NCBI RefSeq assembly: GCF_030463535.1
Contig: NC_132879.1
Location: 35,388,425-35,452,424 of the forward strand
DNA length: 64,000 nucleotides
From: Salminus brasiliensis
Lineage: Eukaryota; Chordata; Actinopteri; Characiformes; Bryconidae
Direction of reading: 5' to 3'
The notes below the pieces were generated by a model. That model was given only the letters and a program-made list of their open reading frames with translations, was not told the origin of the DNA and did no database searches. The position numbers and the translations under genes were made by a program. This document shows, in pieces, positions 50,301-56,884 of this stretch; position 1 is the first letter of the stretch; the number at the start of each line of letters is the position of its first letter.

Positions 50301-51383
50301 TTATTAGCTCCATTGCTGAAGAAGGAAACTTAAAGGTTGACTACATTTGTGATAAATAGGAAAATATGTAATAATTAGATTCTTTCGCTCAACGATGACT
50401 TTAAACCTGAGAGTTTATGGGGTTCGAATCCCAGCTGTGCTCTGTGCCGTCCGTGCCTGTGAGCTGTCAAAAACGCACCAGCTAGTGTTCTAATTAGGAC
50501 AGAATGGCAGCGGGGGTCCAGTCTCCCCGCTGCTTAACGACACACCACCAAGTCAGAACATAGGTTCCAAAAAGCCAGAATGACGATTTCACCCTCAGTT
50601 CATTCAACCACCACTTGTCTTCTTCTCCTCCCCTCTGCTGCCCTTCCCTTGCCTCTGTAACAAACTTGTCTCATCTGCCTAACTGTCGGCCTCTCTCTCG
50701 CTGTCTGTCAGTCTCTCTCTTTCACTCGCTGTCTGTCTCTGGCTGTGCGGGACCAGCCGTGGTGTTCAGTTGTGTAAACCACAGAAGCTGTGCCTTATCC
50801 ATTAAACATGCTGCTCAGAGAGAAAGAGTGGCCCGCAGCAGTAACACACCACACTCTGATGTGTGTAATTCGAGCCCTCCGGTGCCACTTTGCTCAAACT
50901 CGCCATTATTTATACACTCTTTTACTGCTTTGGCAAGGACAAGGAAGAGGAGGTGCTCCCACGTTTGGTTACCATGGAAACATGATTGCATTGTGCTTTC
51001 GGTGTGCCTTATTGTGAAATCCAGTCAAATGTATAGTTAGATTTAGCAGCACATCATGCTGGAGTGCTTTGAGCATTTAGAACAGAAAGAGTAGAACACG
51101 TCCTTCCTCTGCTGGTATGTGCATTCAGCAGGTCTGCAGTGAGTCGTGCATTATATTATTCAACATCAAGAAATGTTTCCTGATGATAATAATGATGATA
51201 AATCTGGTACTTGTATGGTTTTGGTCATATTTACAGCTGTGGAACATGCTGAATGGACATCTGCTAAAAATCTGCTCTCGTGAGCGTAAGGACTCTATGG
51301 ACTCTTTCCATGGTGGCTGGGTGACTGACCTGCACTTCTCCCCTGATAACAAAGTCCTTGTGTCCACTGGAGGATACATCAAG
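18034..51383 (+). CDS. apaf1: apaf1, apoptotic protease activating factor 1; coding span, last exon not in view
   Basis: Twenty-five coding exons join in one unbroken frame of 1213 codons (individual entries below). Domains: CARD (about 1-92); NB-ARC ATPase (about 105-400) with P-loop GMAGSGKS at 154-161, Walker B VILDDVW at 242-248 and sensor TTR at 265-267; winged-helix domain (about 400-455) with YYLHDL (His440, equivalent to human His438); helical domain (to about 595); then WD40 repeats in two propellers. In the known pathway, cytochrome c binds between the propellers, (d)ADP is exchanged for (d)ATP, and seven molecules assemble the apoptosome in the cytosol and activate caspase-9. CARD residues Asp27, Asp32 and Glu40, which contact caspase-9 in mammals, are conserved. 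Human APAF1 is 1248 residues; by comparison about 45-50 C-terminal residues are missing here, encoded beyond the window or in an exon I could not see. Confidence 0.97.
18297..18486 (+). CDS. apaf1: apaf1 exon 3: end of CARD and linker, residues 47-110
   Basis: The acceptor is 'ctgaccag'. It encodes the second half of the CARD (KDNRAYISFYNALIRESYGD) and a Ser/Gly-rich linker GEKSFSNGISSF. It ends one base into a codon at 'TTTTG|gtaaat'. A second in-phase donor lies inside the exon at 18451 (see findings). Confidence 0.95.
19022..19219 (+). CDS. apaf1: apaf1 exon 4: NB-ARC P-loop, residues 110-176
   Basis: The acceptor is 'tcgtttcag'. It encodes EGGVPQRPMVFVNRP and the nucleotide-binding P-loop VFGMAGSGKSVLAAEAVRDH; Lys160 is the Walker A lysine. 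The human loop has Cys where this protein has Ser158. Donor AAAG|gtacga, phase 1. Confidence 0.97.
19220..20946 (+). other. apaf1: apaf1 intron 4
   Basis: About 1.7 kb. The second half holds a dispersed repeat (about 19990-20400, separate entry). It ends in a CT-rich acceptor tract with ctctctct runs at 20903-20928. Confidence 0.6.
19990..20400. repeat. Dispersed repeat, copy 1 (second copy near 61355-61735)
   Basis: Shares ordered phrases with the later copy: 'catttatgctca' (there 'tgtttatgctca'), 'tttgtccgtact', 'ggggcagtgtagc', 'cctcctccactgtcgccat', 'gtcagaaac' and 'gtgtgggcag'. Both are on the same strand. Neither has clear ends or coding capacity, so the class is unknown; a non-autonomous DNA transposon is most likely. 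Confidence 0.6.
20947..21136 (+). CDS. apaf1: apaf1 exon 5: NB-ARC, residues 176-239
   Basis: The acceptor is 'atctgaag'. It encodes ECFPDGVHWLSVGQ, corresponding to the human block after the P-loop, then the DEAKERLRFLMLRR helix. The donor is CCCAG|gtaacc, phase 2. The central ten or so residues are less conserved than the flanks. Confidence 0.95.
21208..21710. mobile_element. Non-autonomous Tc1-type element (MITE-like)
   Basis: It begins 'tacactatatggacaaaagt' and ends 'tttgaacttatagtgtgta'; these ends are inverted copies of one another, with 'gagacac' near the left end and 'ggtgtcc' near the right. About 0.5 kb with no transposase. The same terminal sequence occurs in the element at 30409-30972. 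Confidence 0.75.
22813..22925 (+). CDS. apaf1: apaf1 exon 6: Walker B and sensor 1, residues 239-277
   Basis: The acceptor is 'cttgtgtctcag'. It encodes ALVILDDVWDSFALRAFD (Walker B aspartates at about 245-246) and VLLTTRNRSLTDSVSG; the TTR arginine contacts the nucleotide phosphate in this family. Donor AGTG|gtaggt, phase 1. Confidence 0.97.
22926..23874 (+). other. apaf1: apaf1 intron 6 with dispersed AT-rich repeats
   Basis: It holds 'gatatagtgaactattgcga' (about 23125) and 'gggcaatataatgat' with 'tatcatgatatatt' (about 23675-23760), phrases typical of dispersed fish repeats. A fragment at 23615-23670 ('cacttctgtacaaactggtg') is shared with about 55935-55980. Confidence 0.5.
23875..24006 (+). 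CDS. apaf1: apaf1 exon 7: NB-ARC helical part, residues 277-321
   Basis: The acceptor is 'gtgtctgcag', preceded by a short GT tract. It encodes GQKYSVPVESGLDEEKALEI and LPEQARCIVKECKG, matching the human order closely. Donor AAAG|gtgcag, phase 1. Confidence 0.96.
24480..25115 (+). mobile_element. Tc1-like transposon remnant in apaf1 intron 7
   Basis: Plus-strand translation of 24630-24860 gives KMTERAQRILRRIVRRG, then QLSAESIATDFQT, then ASKPYITKHNAKRRMQWYK, the DNA-binding and linker part of a fish Tc1 transposase. Fragments of the catalytic part follow ('tgatgaatcacgcttctcct', 'tttggtggaggggggattat'). Several segments are deleted and the C-terminal third is missing after about 25115. Confidence 0.8.
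25808..26046 (+). CDS. apaf1: apaf1 exon 8: NB-ARC ARC1 region, residues 321-400
   Basis: The acceptor is 'gcctctctcag'. It encodes GSPLVVSLIGALLREFPDRW, whose GSPL motif contacts the nucleotide base in NB-ARC proteins, and RIRKSSSYDYEALDQAMDAS, nearly identical to human. The donor AAG|gtcaag is weak at positions +4 to +6, but the reading frame and human alignment support it. Confidence 0.95.
26391..26558 (+). CDS. apaf1: apaf1 exon 9: winged-helix domain, residues 401-456
   Basis: The acceptor is 'tgtgcgtag'. It encodes VLSVLWDLELEEVEDVLQEF and YYLHDLQLDFLTEQN. His440 corresponds to the human His438 that holds ADP in the inactive form. Donor GCA|gtgagt, phase 0. Confidence 0.96.
26740..27960. 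repeat. Degenerate tandem and dispersed repeats in apaf1 intron 9
   Basis: The phrases 'ggttctttatagaa' (27180, 27426), 'ttgtatagcatt' (27467; 'ctgtatagcatt' at 27203) and 'gtaagttaagccagtt' (27331, 27609) recur at about 245-280 bp spacing, with many 'aaagaacc' variants. Two to four diverged tandem copies of a unit of roughly 250-280 bp are likely. Confidence 0.6.
28106..28128 (+). repeat. (TTCAG)n short tandem repeat
   Basis: 'gttcagttcagttcagttc' lies upstream of exon 10; four near-perfect units. Confidence 0.8.
28355..28486 (+). CDS. apaf1: apaf1 exon 10: helical domain, residues 457-500
   Basis: The acceptor is 'gttgtcttacag'. It encodes ELHSKVVRQYRQAY and GLYWYRFLPHHMARAGLSK, the counterpart of human YWYNFLAYHMA. 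Donor AAG|gtagct, phase 0. Confidence 0.95.
28830..29110 (+). mobile_element. tRNA-derived SINE-like element in apaf1 intron 10
   Basis: The segment 'agtggcacagctgtctaagg' looks like a tRNA box-A head; 'gaggcggtggctgtttacac', 'cagccctcaccctcc' and 'tgatatgggggagtgt' are body phrases shared with 1-60 and 36890-36950. Box B is not clear. Moderately diverged. Confidence 0.5.
29320..29433 (+). CDS. apaf1: apaf1 exon 11: helical domain, residues 501-538
   Basis: The acceptor is 'ctccacttag'. It encodes ELYSLMFSLDWVKNKAQI and HLINDYVEHGAVLDQE, colinear with human LMFSLDWIKAK. Donor GAG|gtattt, phase 0. Confidence 0.96.
29656..29808 (+). mobile_element. Fragment of a non-autonomous DNA element
   Basis: 'attagccataacattaatgc' followed by 'aggtgaagtgggaaaac' and 'gatatattaggcagcgaaca' matches, in order, one end of a common teleost non-autonomous transposon. 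It stops at about 29808, where a LINE remnant starts. A probable other part of the family is at 4540-5230. Confidence 0.5.
29815..30370 (-). mobile_element. LINE (Rex1-like) reverse-transcriptase remnant
   Basis: Reading the minus strand from 30370 down gives the palm motif FIDFSSAFN (near 30240), then SLIDRIQYVKSKS, PPLGCVSSPILFASYTNE, NFLDDTAIF (the xDD catalytic box, near 29980) and, further on, SKTKEMVFNPRVLRG and YKYLGVHIDPV (near 29820-29850). This is the motif order of a non-LTR retrotransposon polymerase. The frame shifts between blocks and the N- and C-terminal parts are absent. Confidence 0.85.
30409..30972 (+). mobile_element. Internally deleted Tc1-type element
   Basis: The left end 'catggacaaaagttttggga' and right end 'ctatacttttgtctgagtag' are inverted relatives and match the ends at 21208-21710. 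A short piece of transposase N-terminus (MDRSKELTKFQHGTV, 30546-30590) remains on the plus strand. The catalytic domain is gone. Confidence 0.75.
30973..32057 (+). other. apaf1: Rest of apaf1 intron 11
   Basis: About 1.1 kb, AT-rich, with no recognised gene or clear repeat. Confidence 0.5.
32058..32242 (+). CDS. apaf1: apaf1 exon 12: end of helical domain, residues 539-600
   Basis: The acceptor is 'ctctctccag'. It encodes VRLQFQEFLSLNGHQLEQRP and KERASKGQLYLDWV. Splicing at TGGGT|gtatgt, two bases into the Val codon, is required by the phase of the next exon. Human reads LYLEWINKKN here. Confidence 0.94.
32715..32841 (+). CDS. apaf1: apaf1 exon 13: first WD40 repeat, residues 600-642
   Basis: The acceptor is 'tgtggtctcag'. 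It encodes NRSNLESLSRLVLHPHQNSV and ACFSRDGSKIASCGASKTLR, the first blade of the N-terminal propeller. Donor CGG|gtgatg is weak; phase 0. Confidence 0.95.
32842..33582 (+). other. apaf1: apaf1 intron 13, almost wholly pyrimidine
   Basis: From about 32900 to the acceptor the plus strand is C/T-rich: TCTTC, TTCTC and CTTTT pentamers with few purines. The resulting long plus-strand ORFs (up to 295 codons of Leu/Ser/Phe) are artefacts of composition. Confidence 0.9.
33583..33708 (+). CDS. apaf1: apaf1 exon 14: WD40 repeat, residues 643-684
   Basis: The acceptor is 'ctgccttag'. Forty-two codons in phase 0: VFKSTSGEKLQEIQAHDDEV then CCAFSPDDRHIATCSSDRKVK, with the H..V and S.D structural positions of a WD40 blade. 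Donor AAG|gtcagt. Confidence 0.97.
33941..34081 (+). CDS. apaf1: apaf1 exon 15: WD40 repeat, residues 685-731
   Basis: The acceptor is 'tgtcatgcag', after a TTACAC short tandem repeat. Forty-seven codons: VWNVEKGTLLRVFMDEHEEQ then NRHVLLATCSNDKFMNAK. Human has LLLATGSSDCFLK at the end, so the last residues differ. Donor AAG|gtgaga, phase 0. Confidence 0.96.
34082..35710 (+). other. apaf1: apaf1 intron 15
   Basis: About 1.6 kb with no recognised gene. A stretch at about 35210-35410 has the look of an old DNA transposon, but it is not specific enough to name. Confidence 0.45.
35711..35836 (+). CDS. apaf1: apaf1 exon 16: WD40 repeat, residues 732-773
   Basis: The acceptor is 'cacctgcag'. Forty-two codons: LWNLNKKTSQNTMFGHQEPV then CCFSPDDTYIATSSSDGTMK, a textbook GH...SSDG blade. 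Donor AAG|gtgtgt, phase 0. Confidence 0.97.
35924..36085 (+). CDS. apaf1: apaf1 exon 17: WD40 repeat with acidic loop, residues 774-827
   Basis: The acceptor is 'tatcttcag'. Fifty-four codons: LFEVQTANECKSFDIKTLFP, an acidic loop EN followed by six Asp, then CSTWSADGSRIFCAAKNTVF. Human has a shorter mixed Glu/Asp loop here. Donor TTT|gtaagt, phase 0. Confidence 0.96.
36086..37397 (+). other. apaf1: apaf1 intron 17
   Basis: About 1.3 kb with no gene. A SINE-tail fragment at about 36890-36950 ('ggcggtgtgttgttcttcac', 'gcatgcgatagggggag') is related to 1-60 and 28960-29050. Confidence 0.5.
37398..37526 (+). CDS. apaf1: apaf1 exon 18: WD40 repeat, residues 828-870
   Basis: The acceptor is 'tgtgtactag'. 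Forty-three codons: MFDVATQDMLLEIRTSRLST then YCQACPNSQLLALALSHYTVE. Its size and place fit the 43-residue WD repeat present or absent between human APAF1 isoforms. Donor GAG|gtaaga, phase 0, so skipping would keep the frame. Confidence 0.95.
37662..37719. repeat. (AT)n microsatellite in apaf1 intron 18
   Basis: About 29 uninterrupted TA units, preceded by a short CT tract. Confidence 0.95.
37854..37979 (+). CDS. apaf1: apaf1 exon 19: WD40 repeat, residues 871-912
   Basis: The acceptor is 'tgctttttag'. Forty-two codons: LWDFEANKKMAECSGHLSWV then CVQFSPSGSLLLSCSDDQTIR, very close to the human GHLSWV...SSDDQTIR blade. Donor CGA|gtaagc, phase 0. Confidence 0.97.
38741..38860 (+). CDS. apaf1: apaf1 exon 20: WD40-like blade, residues 913-952
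   Basis: The acceptor is 'tttgtcgtag'. Forty codons: LWETERVHTSSAVALKRDFD then NDITVVAADSKNRLQ, matching human WETKKV...RRLQ. Donor CAG|gtacat, phase 0. Confidence 0.96.
38861..40904 (+). other. apaf1: apaf1 intron 20
   Basis: About 2.0 kb with no gene. It holds an AAAAT short tandem repeat near 39584-39601 and a 20-base A run at 39887-39906. AT-rich throughout. Confidence 0.5.
40905..41030 (+). CDS. apaf1: apaf1 exon 21 (21a): WD40-like blade, residues 953-994
   Basis: The acceptor is 'ttgtgtgtaag'. Forty-two codons: VRSGPAGTLVFESGEQKSRI then CICRQTPAVALGMEDGTVQ. Its last 25 residues align without gaps to the human block ending in AFGDENGAIE, so this is the orthologous exon. Donor CAG|gtaaca, phase 0. 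A diverged copy lies at 42834-42956. Confidence 0.93.
41133..41205. repeat. (GT)n microsatellite in apaf1 intron 21
   Basis: About 36 uninterrupted units starting 102 bases after the exon 21a donor. Confidence 0.97.
41343..41382. repeat. (CA)n microsatellite in apaf1 intron 21
   Basis: About 19 units with one TA interruption, on the same strand as, and complementary to, the GT tract 137 bases upstream. Confidence 0.95.
41383..42833 (+). other. apaf1: Intron sequence between exon 21a and candidate exon 21b
   Basis: CT-rich simple sequence follows to about 41560, then unique-looking sequence with no recognised gene. Confidence 0.5.
42834..42956 (+). CDS. apaf1: Candidate apaf1 exon 21b: diverged tandem copy of the exon 21 WD40 blade
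   Basis: The acceptor is 'ctccatcacag' and the donor 'GTGCAG|gtacag'. It has 41 codons, phase 0 at both ends and no stop: AGRIGLSARQVLRTIGWKAL then QLLNIQQTTVLALGLELGTVQ. The last 36 bases (including the start of the donor) match exon 21a at 27 positions by eye; protein ends ALGLELGTVQ against ALGMEDGTVQ. The first half is diverged. It may be a cassette exon, a mutually exclusive alternative, or a decaying duplicate that is no longer spliced. The 1213-residue count in the gene entry excludes it. Confidence 0.55.
42957..44692 (+). other. apaf1: Intron between candidate exon 21b and exon 22
   Basis: About 1.7 kb with no gene. It holds TTTA short tandem repeats (43595-43612 and 44496-44525), a CT-rich stretch at 44335-44400 and a 17-base A run near 44597-44613. 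Confidence 0.5.
44693..44818 (+). CDS. apaf1: apaf1 exon 22: WD40 repeat, residues 995-1036
   Basis: The acceptor is 'tgtctatgcag'. Forty-two codons: VLEVPSGHTLATLLGHTKTV then CLFTDDGQTLITSSEDTTVR, colinear with human FTADEKTLISSSDD. Donor AGG|gtaatt, phase 0. Confidence 0.97.
45451..45582 (+). CDS. apaf1: apaf1 exon 23: WD40 repeat, residues 1037-1080
   Basis: The acceptor is 'cccccccgcag'. Forty-four codons: VWRWRTGECLILAGHKEPVR, a Ser-rich loop SSSSSPA slightly longer than in human, then LLSWSFDGTVK. Donor AAG|gtaact, phase 0. Confidence 0.97.
45680..46150 (-). mobile_element. Tc1-like transposon remnant in apaf1 intron 23
   Basis: Read from about 46145 downward on the minus strand: a degraded N-terminus, then TTIRAMLSKWRKYKIVQEV (helix-turn-helix of a Tc1 transposase, about 45985-46045). 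Further pieces run to the 'catcacactaccaccaccat' phrase at about 45760, typical of Tc1 genes read in reverse. The ORF at 45781-46032 is broken relative to its parent and lacks the catalytic triad. Confidence 0.55.
46528..46653 (+). CDS. apaf1: apaf1 exon 24: WD40 repeat, residues 1081-1122
   Basis: The acceptor is 'ctttgtcag'. Forty-two codons: VWDLNCGKKLQDLECHKGTV then GDISPDERLFSTASADNTAK, matching human CHQGTVLSCDIS. Donor AAG|gtgaga, phase 0. Confidence 0.97.
46738..46781 (+). repeat. Short tandem repeat, unit 'actgtaatgac'
   Basis: Three to four near-identical units shortly after the exon 24 donor. Confidence 0.8.
47080..47425 (+). mobile_element. Internally deleted Tc1-like remnant in apaf1 intron 24
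   Basis: 'gaccgtttagctcaagagag' and 'cactgtgcagcgttgcttac' come from the front part of a fish Tc1 transposase. 'gctacagaaagcatttgcaa' and 'tgatttctgccaaagtggtg' come from its C-terminus. The catalytic core between them is missing. Confidence 0.6.
48472..48597 (+). CDS. apaf1: apaf1 exon 25: WD40 repeat, residues 1123-1164
   Basis: The acceptor is 'gtgccctcag'. Forty-two codons: VWSCASWEMVFLLKGHKACV then CRFSWDGKRLATGDDNGEIR; the GDDNGEIR end is identical to human. Donor AGG|gtgagt, phase 0. Confidence 0.97.
48760..49720. repeat. Degenerate minisatellite, about 1 kb, in apaf1 intron 25
   Basis: Phrases recur in fixed order: 'aaacactcttatacact', 'agaataggagatattagtcc', 'ataaacaacctc', at roughly 50-70 bp spacing through the whole interval, with many substitutions and small indels. 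About 15 or more diverged units. Confidence 0.85.
49721..51236 (+). other. apaf1: Rest of apaf1 intron 25
   Basis: No gene recognised. A CT-rich stretch lies at 50615-50740; the 141-codon ORF beginning there has no recognisable domain and skewed composition. Confidence 0.5.
51237..51383 (+). CDS. apaf1: apaf1 exon 26: WD40 repeat, residues 1165-1213
   Basis: The acceptor is 'catatttacag'. Forty-nine codons: LWNMLNGHLLKICSRERKDS then FHGGWVTDLHFSPDNKVLVS and TGGYIK, the counterpart of the human GGWVTDLCFSPD...AGGYIK block. Donor AAG|gtatgc, phase 0, requires one more coding exon. Confidence 0.97.
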
Positions 51384-51414
51384 GTATGCACAATCACACA
51401 CACAAACATAGACA

Positions 51415-51655
51415 TTTACATTTACATTTACATTTATGGCATTTAGCAGACGCTCTTATCCAGAGCGACTTACAAGGTTACTCATATTACAGAGGTGGGC
51501 CAATGTAGTGTTAGGAGTCTTGCCCAAGGACTCTTATTGGTGTAGCGCAGCATAGTCACCCAGACCGGGAATCGAACCCTGGTCTCCCACATGGTGTTGT
51601 AACTCAATGGCAGGTGGTGGTGTTATCTGTTGCGCCACACCAACCACCACACGCA
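51415..51655 (-). mobile_element. tRNA-derived SINE
   Basis: On the minus strand the head 'gtggcgcaacagataacacc' is box-A-like. 'gggttcgattcccgg' is a clean tRNA box B. The body ('aagagtccttgggcaagact') runs to a tail whose plus-strand form is 'tttacatttacatttatggc' and 'cagagcgacttacaa'. A related copy lies at 60745-60890. Confidence 0.8.
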
Positions 51656-51808
51656 GGGTGTCAAAACTTCTGAGGTCCAGTTTGCTAGATATCAAAGCCC
51701 TTTATCCCCATTATAATCTCTCTATCACATACACTTGAAAATATTTGATTTAATTTTAGGTGATAAAGAAGGGCTTTGCCTTGTTCCCATTTGTGCAGTA
51801 AACACATT

Positions 51809-51810
<2 letters not shown>

Positions 51811-51862
<52 letters not shown>
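51811..51862. repeat. (CA)n microsatellite
   Basis: About 25 uninterrupted CA units. Confidence 0.95.
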
Positions 51863-51865
<3 letters not shown>

Positions 51866-54800
51866 GAGGACAGTGAACACATGGGCCCAGGATGGTGGAA
51901 AGTGCTAACTGCAGCACCTGTGAGCAGTTGGAGATTAGGTGCCTTGCTTTAGGGCACTGTAGTTGTGTTCTGATGGTTTGAGAGGGAACGAAGGCCACTT
52001 CTGGAACCTTCAGGCCAAGGGAGCCAAACTTTTTTTATATTTAAAAAATGTGAAATGACGTGTTCCAGGATATAAGCGCTTTCAGTAAAAAGTTAACTAG
52101 TTAAATAGTTATTTATTTCTGGACTAAATTAAAAAGCCATACACTTTCTATGGTAAACACTGTTTGTGTTTTTATTATTATTATTATTATTTATTTTCAC
52201 GCAGTAAGTACATACAGAAAGAAACTAACAATCATAAAACTATTATGAAGGAAAAGAGGAACAATAATAAGACTAATAATAATACCAGTAACAATAGTAC
52301 TGAGAATTAATGTAGTAAAATGATATATAATAAAATAAGTATAAAATATCAACAAGGGTTCATATGATCAAAAGATAGTTACAGGATTCTTGTATTCAAC
52401 TCTAATTATTTTTGTGGTGTCCTATACTGGTAGGTCATGTTTTAAGGTATATAGATTTGTCTAACAATTTCTACCCACTGTTCAGTGGTAGGGGTTACAC
52501 CGTTTTCACATTATAGCTTTTTTTTACTTGCTATAAACAAGATCTTTGTTAAATATCTATCACTGTCTAAGACATGTATTTATATCCCCAAGATACATCA
52601 CTTTGCATTGTTTGGGAATTGAGTACTCCAGAATATCATATATTTTCTCCCAAAAAGACAGTAATTTATTGAATTTCCCAAAAATGTAGGTATTGTTGGT
52701 CTCCGTACTTACACACATCCTCCAGCATGGCTGGTGCCCAATTTGGTTGCTCTTTATTTTAGTTATCATGAAATACCTAGTAAGATTTTTCTATCCAAAT
52801 TCTTTCCATATTCTTTTGTAAACATATTAAGGATATGGTCAGTGCTCAAAGTGTACTGATCAGCTGCACGTGTCATTACAAATAGGTGAAATTAGCCTGG
52901 TTTAATTGAATGGAGTTCAGCAGATATTAGATCAAAATCACTGTACAGGTAAATGTAGGAAAGTATTTGAGTAGTAGTTTTTGAGAATCTGATGCTACGA
53001 CTATCACATGTATTATGATAAATACTGTTTTTGTAAAAAAAATGTCTTTAAATATCATGATAGAAAATTTTTTACTATATCGCCCACCCCTAACGATATG
53101 GATAGAAATGTTTTATTATGATTGTGATAAAAATGCCACAGTGATACTAAATGTCATATGGACTAAAGGCATAACTAAAGGCTTGATATTGTAATTTGTC
53201 AGATGACCAACAGCAAAGATTAAGCATGGTTCCAAATCTATATTGGTAAAAATAATATGTATTAAATAAAAATGTATTAATAATTTTAATCAAACCAAAC
53301 AATAGAGTATTTGATTAAAGTGAAATATTGGAATAAAACCTCAAGGTACAGATATGTGTTGGACCTGGCTTTGGCTGGAACTGAGTCTGAAAAGAATTTG
53401 ACTTATTTGTTTTTGTTACAGTCAGAGTGAGGAAAGCCCTGCACACCCCTTCTTTTTGTCTCGTTCTTTCTGAACACAAAAATAATTCCAGGCAAGACAT
53501 GATGAGTTTTGGGGTTTTTTTGCCTTTAAATCTGTCTCTAATTTTCTCCACACAGTTTTAGCAGCCTCTTAGCTCAGCTAGCTATTTCACCCTCAATCAA
53601 TGCAATGCTTATGATTGGCTGGTATTAGCTGTACTTGCAGATAGAAAATGATTGACGTGGGGGTGATTTAGTTGAACAAGTGTGTGAGTGGCACAGCTGG
53701 CACAGCTGGAATTGCAAAGGTGCCTCTTTCCTCCCAAATACAGACGTTTGCATTCCTGAAAATGTATCTTGTGTTCATGAGGTTTGCTGGTTTCACGGCA
53801 TATCTGCCATAATTTCTGCTGTATGATTGGAAAGATTGAAACAACAAGTATGAATGGTAGACGAGTGATGGGACGACTGGGTCTGGGTGGTGTTTTGAAT
53901 GCTAATATAAAACCTTAACTTTGAGGCCTATTCCTATACAGTAAACTGATGTGGTGTAGACCTCAAATGGGTGTGGGGTGCTGGAAGTGGGTATAATTAC
54001 TGGCTGCAGGAAATTGCAGACTACCCATGGAGTTGTGCGCTGACATTAAAGATCACATATTTATCACAGAGTTTTCATGCATTGTTTTAATCATCAGTGC
54101 ATTTACATGTGTCCCAAAAACACGCTGAAGTTAAGTTGCAACCTGGGCTGCTTTTTGAATGAGGTGCAATACACGACAGCCAGTCAGATCAGAGGTCAGT
54201 TACACATCTGTCTTAAAGGCACAGAAATAGAAACAGCCAGTTTTATTTTAAGGGATAAAGACAGATACAAATACAAGAAAATATATATAAACATATTCAT
54301 GCAGCCAATCATCAGTCTAGATTTTGGTGCAAGTGTGTAAATCACTGCTTGACAGATACTAAGACCTCTGAGGTGTTGATGATCATTAATGAATGACACC
54401 GCATCTTTTGATTCTCATTAGTACTAAGTTAATTCAATGGGTTCCATTACAGTATTAGTGTTTGATACCTAGCCTTAATGACGACTTGAGTGCCTTGCAG
54501 TAGTCATTTTGGCCCATACTATCAGCCTTACCACATTGCATGTTTTCCTTTTCTTTAGGTCTTTAACTGATGTAAATTCCAGGCGGTTGAGCCTTTTCTT
54601 ATCTTATTTCAATATTAGGTTAAAAATGGAATGTGGGGCTTAAAAGACCATAAGCATCTGAGTAAAAGGAAAACAATGATTTATATTATTTATGATGTTT
54701 ATATATGATTATGTATGTAAATATTATTTTATGTATATTTAGGTCATTGCATTAAAACCCACATAGTATATTAAACAAAAACAATAAAAATAATTAGCAT

Positions 54801-56169
54801 GAATTATTTTCCAGTCTTAACTTTACAAAACGCTCAAAGTGTTTCATCCCCCTTCCAGCTTCTTTTTAACACCAGCCCAACACTGGCCCCCTCCCTCGCA
54901 GCCAGTTCTCAACATAACCATAGTCATTATAAGAGCAACAGCTGAACTGGCCTTAAATCACTGTAACGGACCAGCTGCAACCAGTCCAGTGTTTGATGTG
55001 ATGAATGAGTGTGAAGGACGATGATGAGTGGTGATTGATCAGGCGCTCGTCTCCTTCAGGACACTGCTCCATGTTATAGGAGATGATAGATTAATCAACG
55101 CAGCAGCTAGCGTGATTTTTCTAGCTATCACTCACCATTAGACCGCCCGACTCGTGCAAACGCGGTGTCATTTTTATTAACTGAAGCCAGTCTGTGTAGT
55201 TTACGTTAGACGAATTGAAAATCTGGGTACAACGGTGTCCGTATGTAAAAATGACACCCCCCATTCCCCCTCCCCCATTCATTATTTTCATCTGATTGTT
55301 GTATTACTGAATCAGCACTGCTCTAGCAAGCACACATCATGTGGTAAACGTCGAGCAATATTTTGCAGATGTCACTTTGAGACTCAAGTACTGATATTCA
55401 GTCATGGATGTATGTATATTACTCAGAGGAGGACTGTTGAGGGCATTGATTGGTAAATGTATCCTGTATTGGAACTTGTTTGTCATCTGTTTTCCCTGAT
55501 ATTGCACCTTTTCAGCCATTTTTAAGACATTTCCTCTTAGCTCATTGTTGGGATATTTAAAAATAGTGGCTTGTGAAGTGCTTCCAGAGTTGCAGGAATA
55601 TTCTGCTCGGCTCGCTTTGTCTTTATAGCTTGTGCCACTGCAGGAAGGAATGCAGTCGTGTCTGAAATGCCTGATCTTATTCAACAAGGCAGGTTCTGAA
55701 ATCATATGCGTGTGTGCATGAGTGTGAGTGAGCATAGTGGTTTGATTTCTGCTTGTACTACTACGCTCTTCTCTTTGATATCTGCCTACTATTGCTAGTC
55801 AGTGACCTGTTTCAAAGCACACACGTTAGACTGGCAGTTACAGCGGAAATATTGCATAATTGAATCCATCAAAGCACTGAACAACTCTATCATTTCAATC
55901 AGGCTTGAAGCACATAACCCCTTGTTACACGCCAAGGCGTATTACTACAGGGACTTCTGCACAAACTGGCGGAGCTATTCTTTAGTAATAGAAGTTTGTA
56001 ATAATACTATAATAATGTAATAATAATATAAACATTGCAATCTGTGTAATTGGTTCATCATATTTGGCAGTTATTAAATTAATTAACCTTAAATTCAATA
56101 TGGCACCTACAATGCATTTGGGTTTATTGTTTGCTAAAAATAACCATGGACTTCTTGTACATCAGACAG

Positions 56170-56470
56170 TGTCAGTAAAGGTATGTACAGCTGGGAACAA
56201 AGGTTTAAATAAACTCACCTTGGCCATGAATGCCAGTGTTGGGCTTTCAGTGATTTCTGTATACTGTTTTTATTTTTCTGGGGATGAATTAGTAGACAAC
56301 ATACAAAGAAGAAAAAAGCCCAGACAAAGTTTAATTCACCTCTATCCATTCTGCCAAGAAGAGTGGCCAAATAAGCAACCAGAATTCTACCACAAGCGTG
56401 GTAAAGACTACCAAAGTCAGAGTCTGGTCTCTGGTCAAGGTGCAATTTGCCATGAAGGGGTCATTTTGAC
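56170..56470 (+). mobile_element. Tc1-like transposase C-terminal remnant
   Basis: The plus strand reads LIHLYPFCQEEWPNKQPEFY at about 56334-56393, the C-terminal helix region of another fish Tc1 transposase lineage, within an open frame from 56064. The upstream part of that frame is unrelated and the catalytic domain is absent. Confidence 0.6.
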
Positions 56471-56884
56471 CCTGTGTTCAAAAGAACCTACATTGTGCAC
56501 CAAATTCCTGTTTCTTCTCTGTTAAGGATGTATGTTGTTCGTTCATTCTGCCCCAGATAAAAGAACCATTTAAAGAAATCAGTGGAAGTCTGACATTGCC
56601 GTGACATTTATGTCTATGTGTGTGGAGTGTCTGTACACATACAATTGCCACTGTAGGTTACAAGAACACACAATCTTGCTGTTCCATTTAGCCACTGTGG
56701 GGATATTCTTTGGTAATAGAAGCGTGTAATAACACTGGACTTTTTAATGGGTTAATGAAAGACTGATTAGATTAACTATGGATTGAATGGTAACGGTAAA
56801 TAGTACATACAAAATACGACCGCCCAATAGTAGAAGAGAATAGGATACATACTTGCCTTGTCCTTGTCTTAGATGCTTTAGGAC

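Noticed and set aside
50615..51040. 141-codon ORF in intron 25
   Set aside because: Ser/Leu/Cys-rich, begins in a CT-rich tract, no recognisable domain and no splice context.
51888..51930. 'ggatggtggaaagtgc' as the missing last apaf1 exon (WW motif)
   Set aside because: What follows (KVLTAAP...) does not match the conserved C-terminus, there is no AG acceptor before the TGG, and the phrase looks like part of a dispersed repeat.
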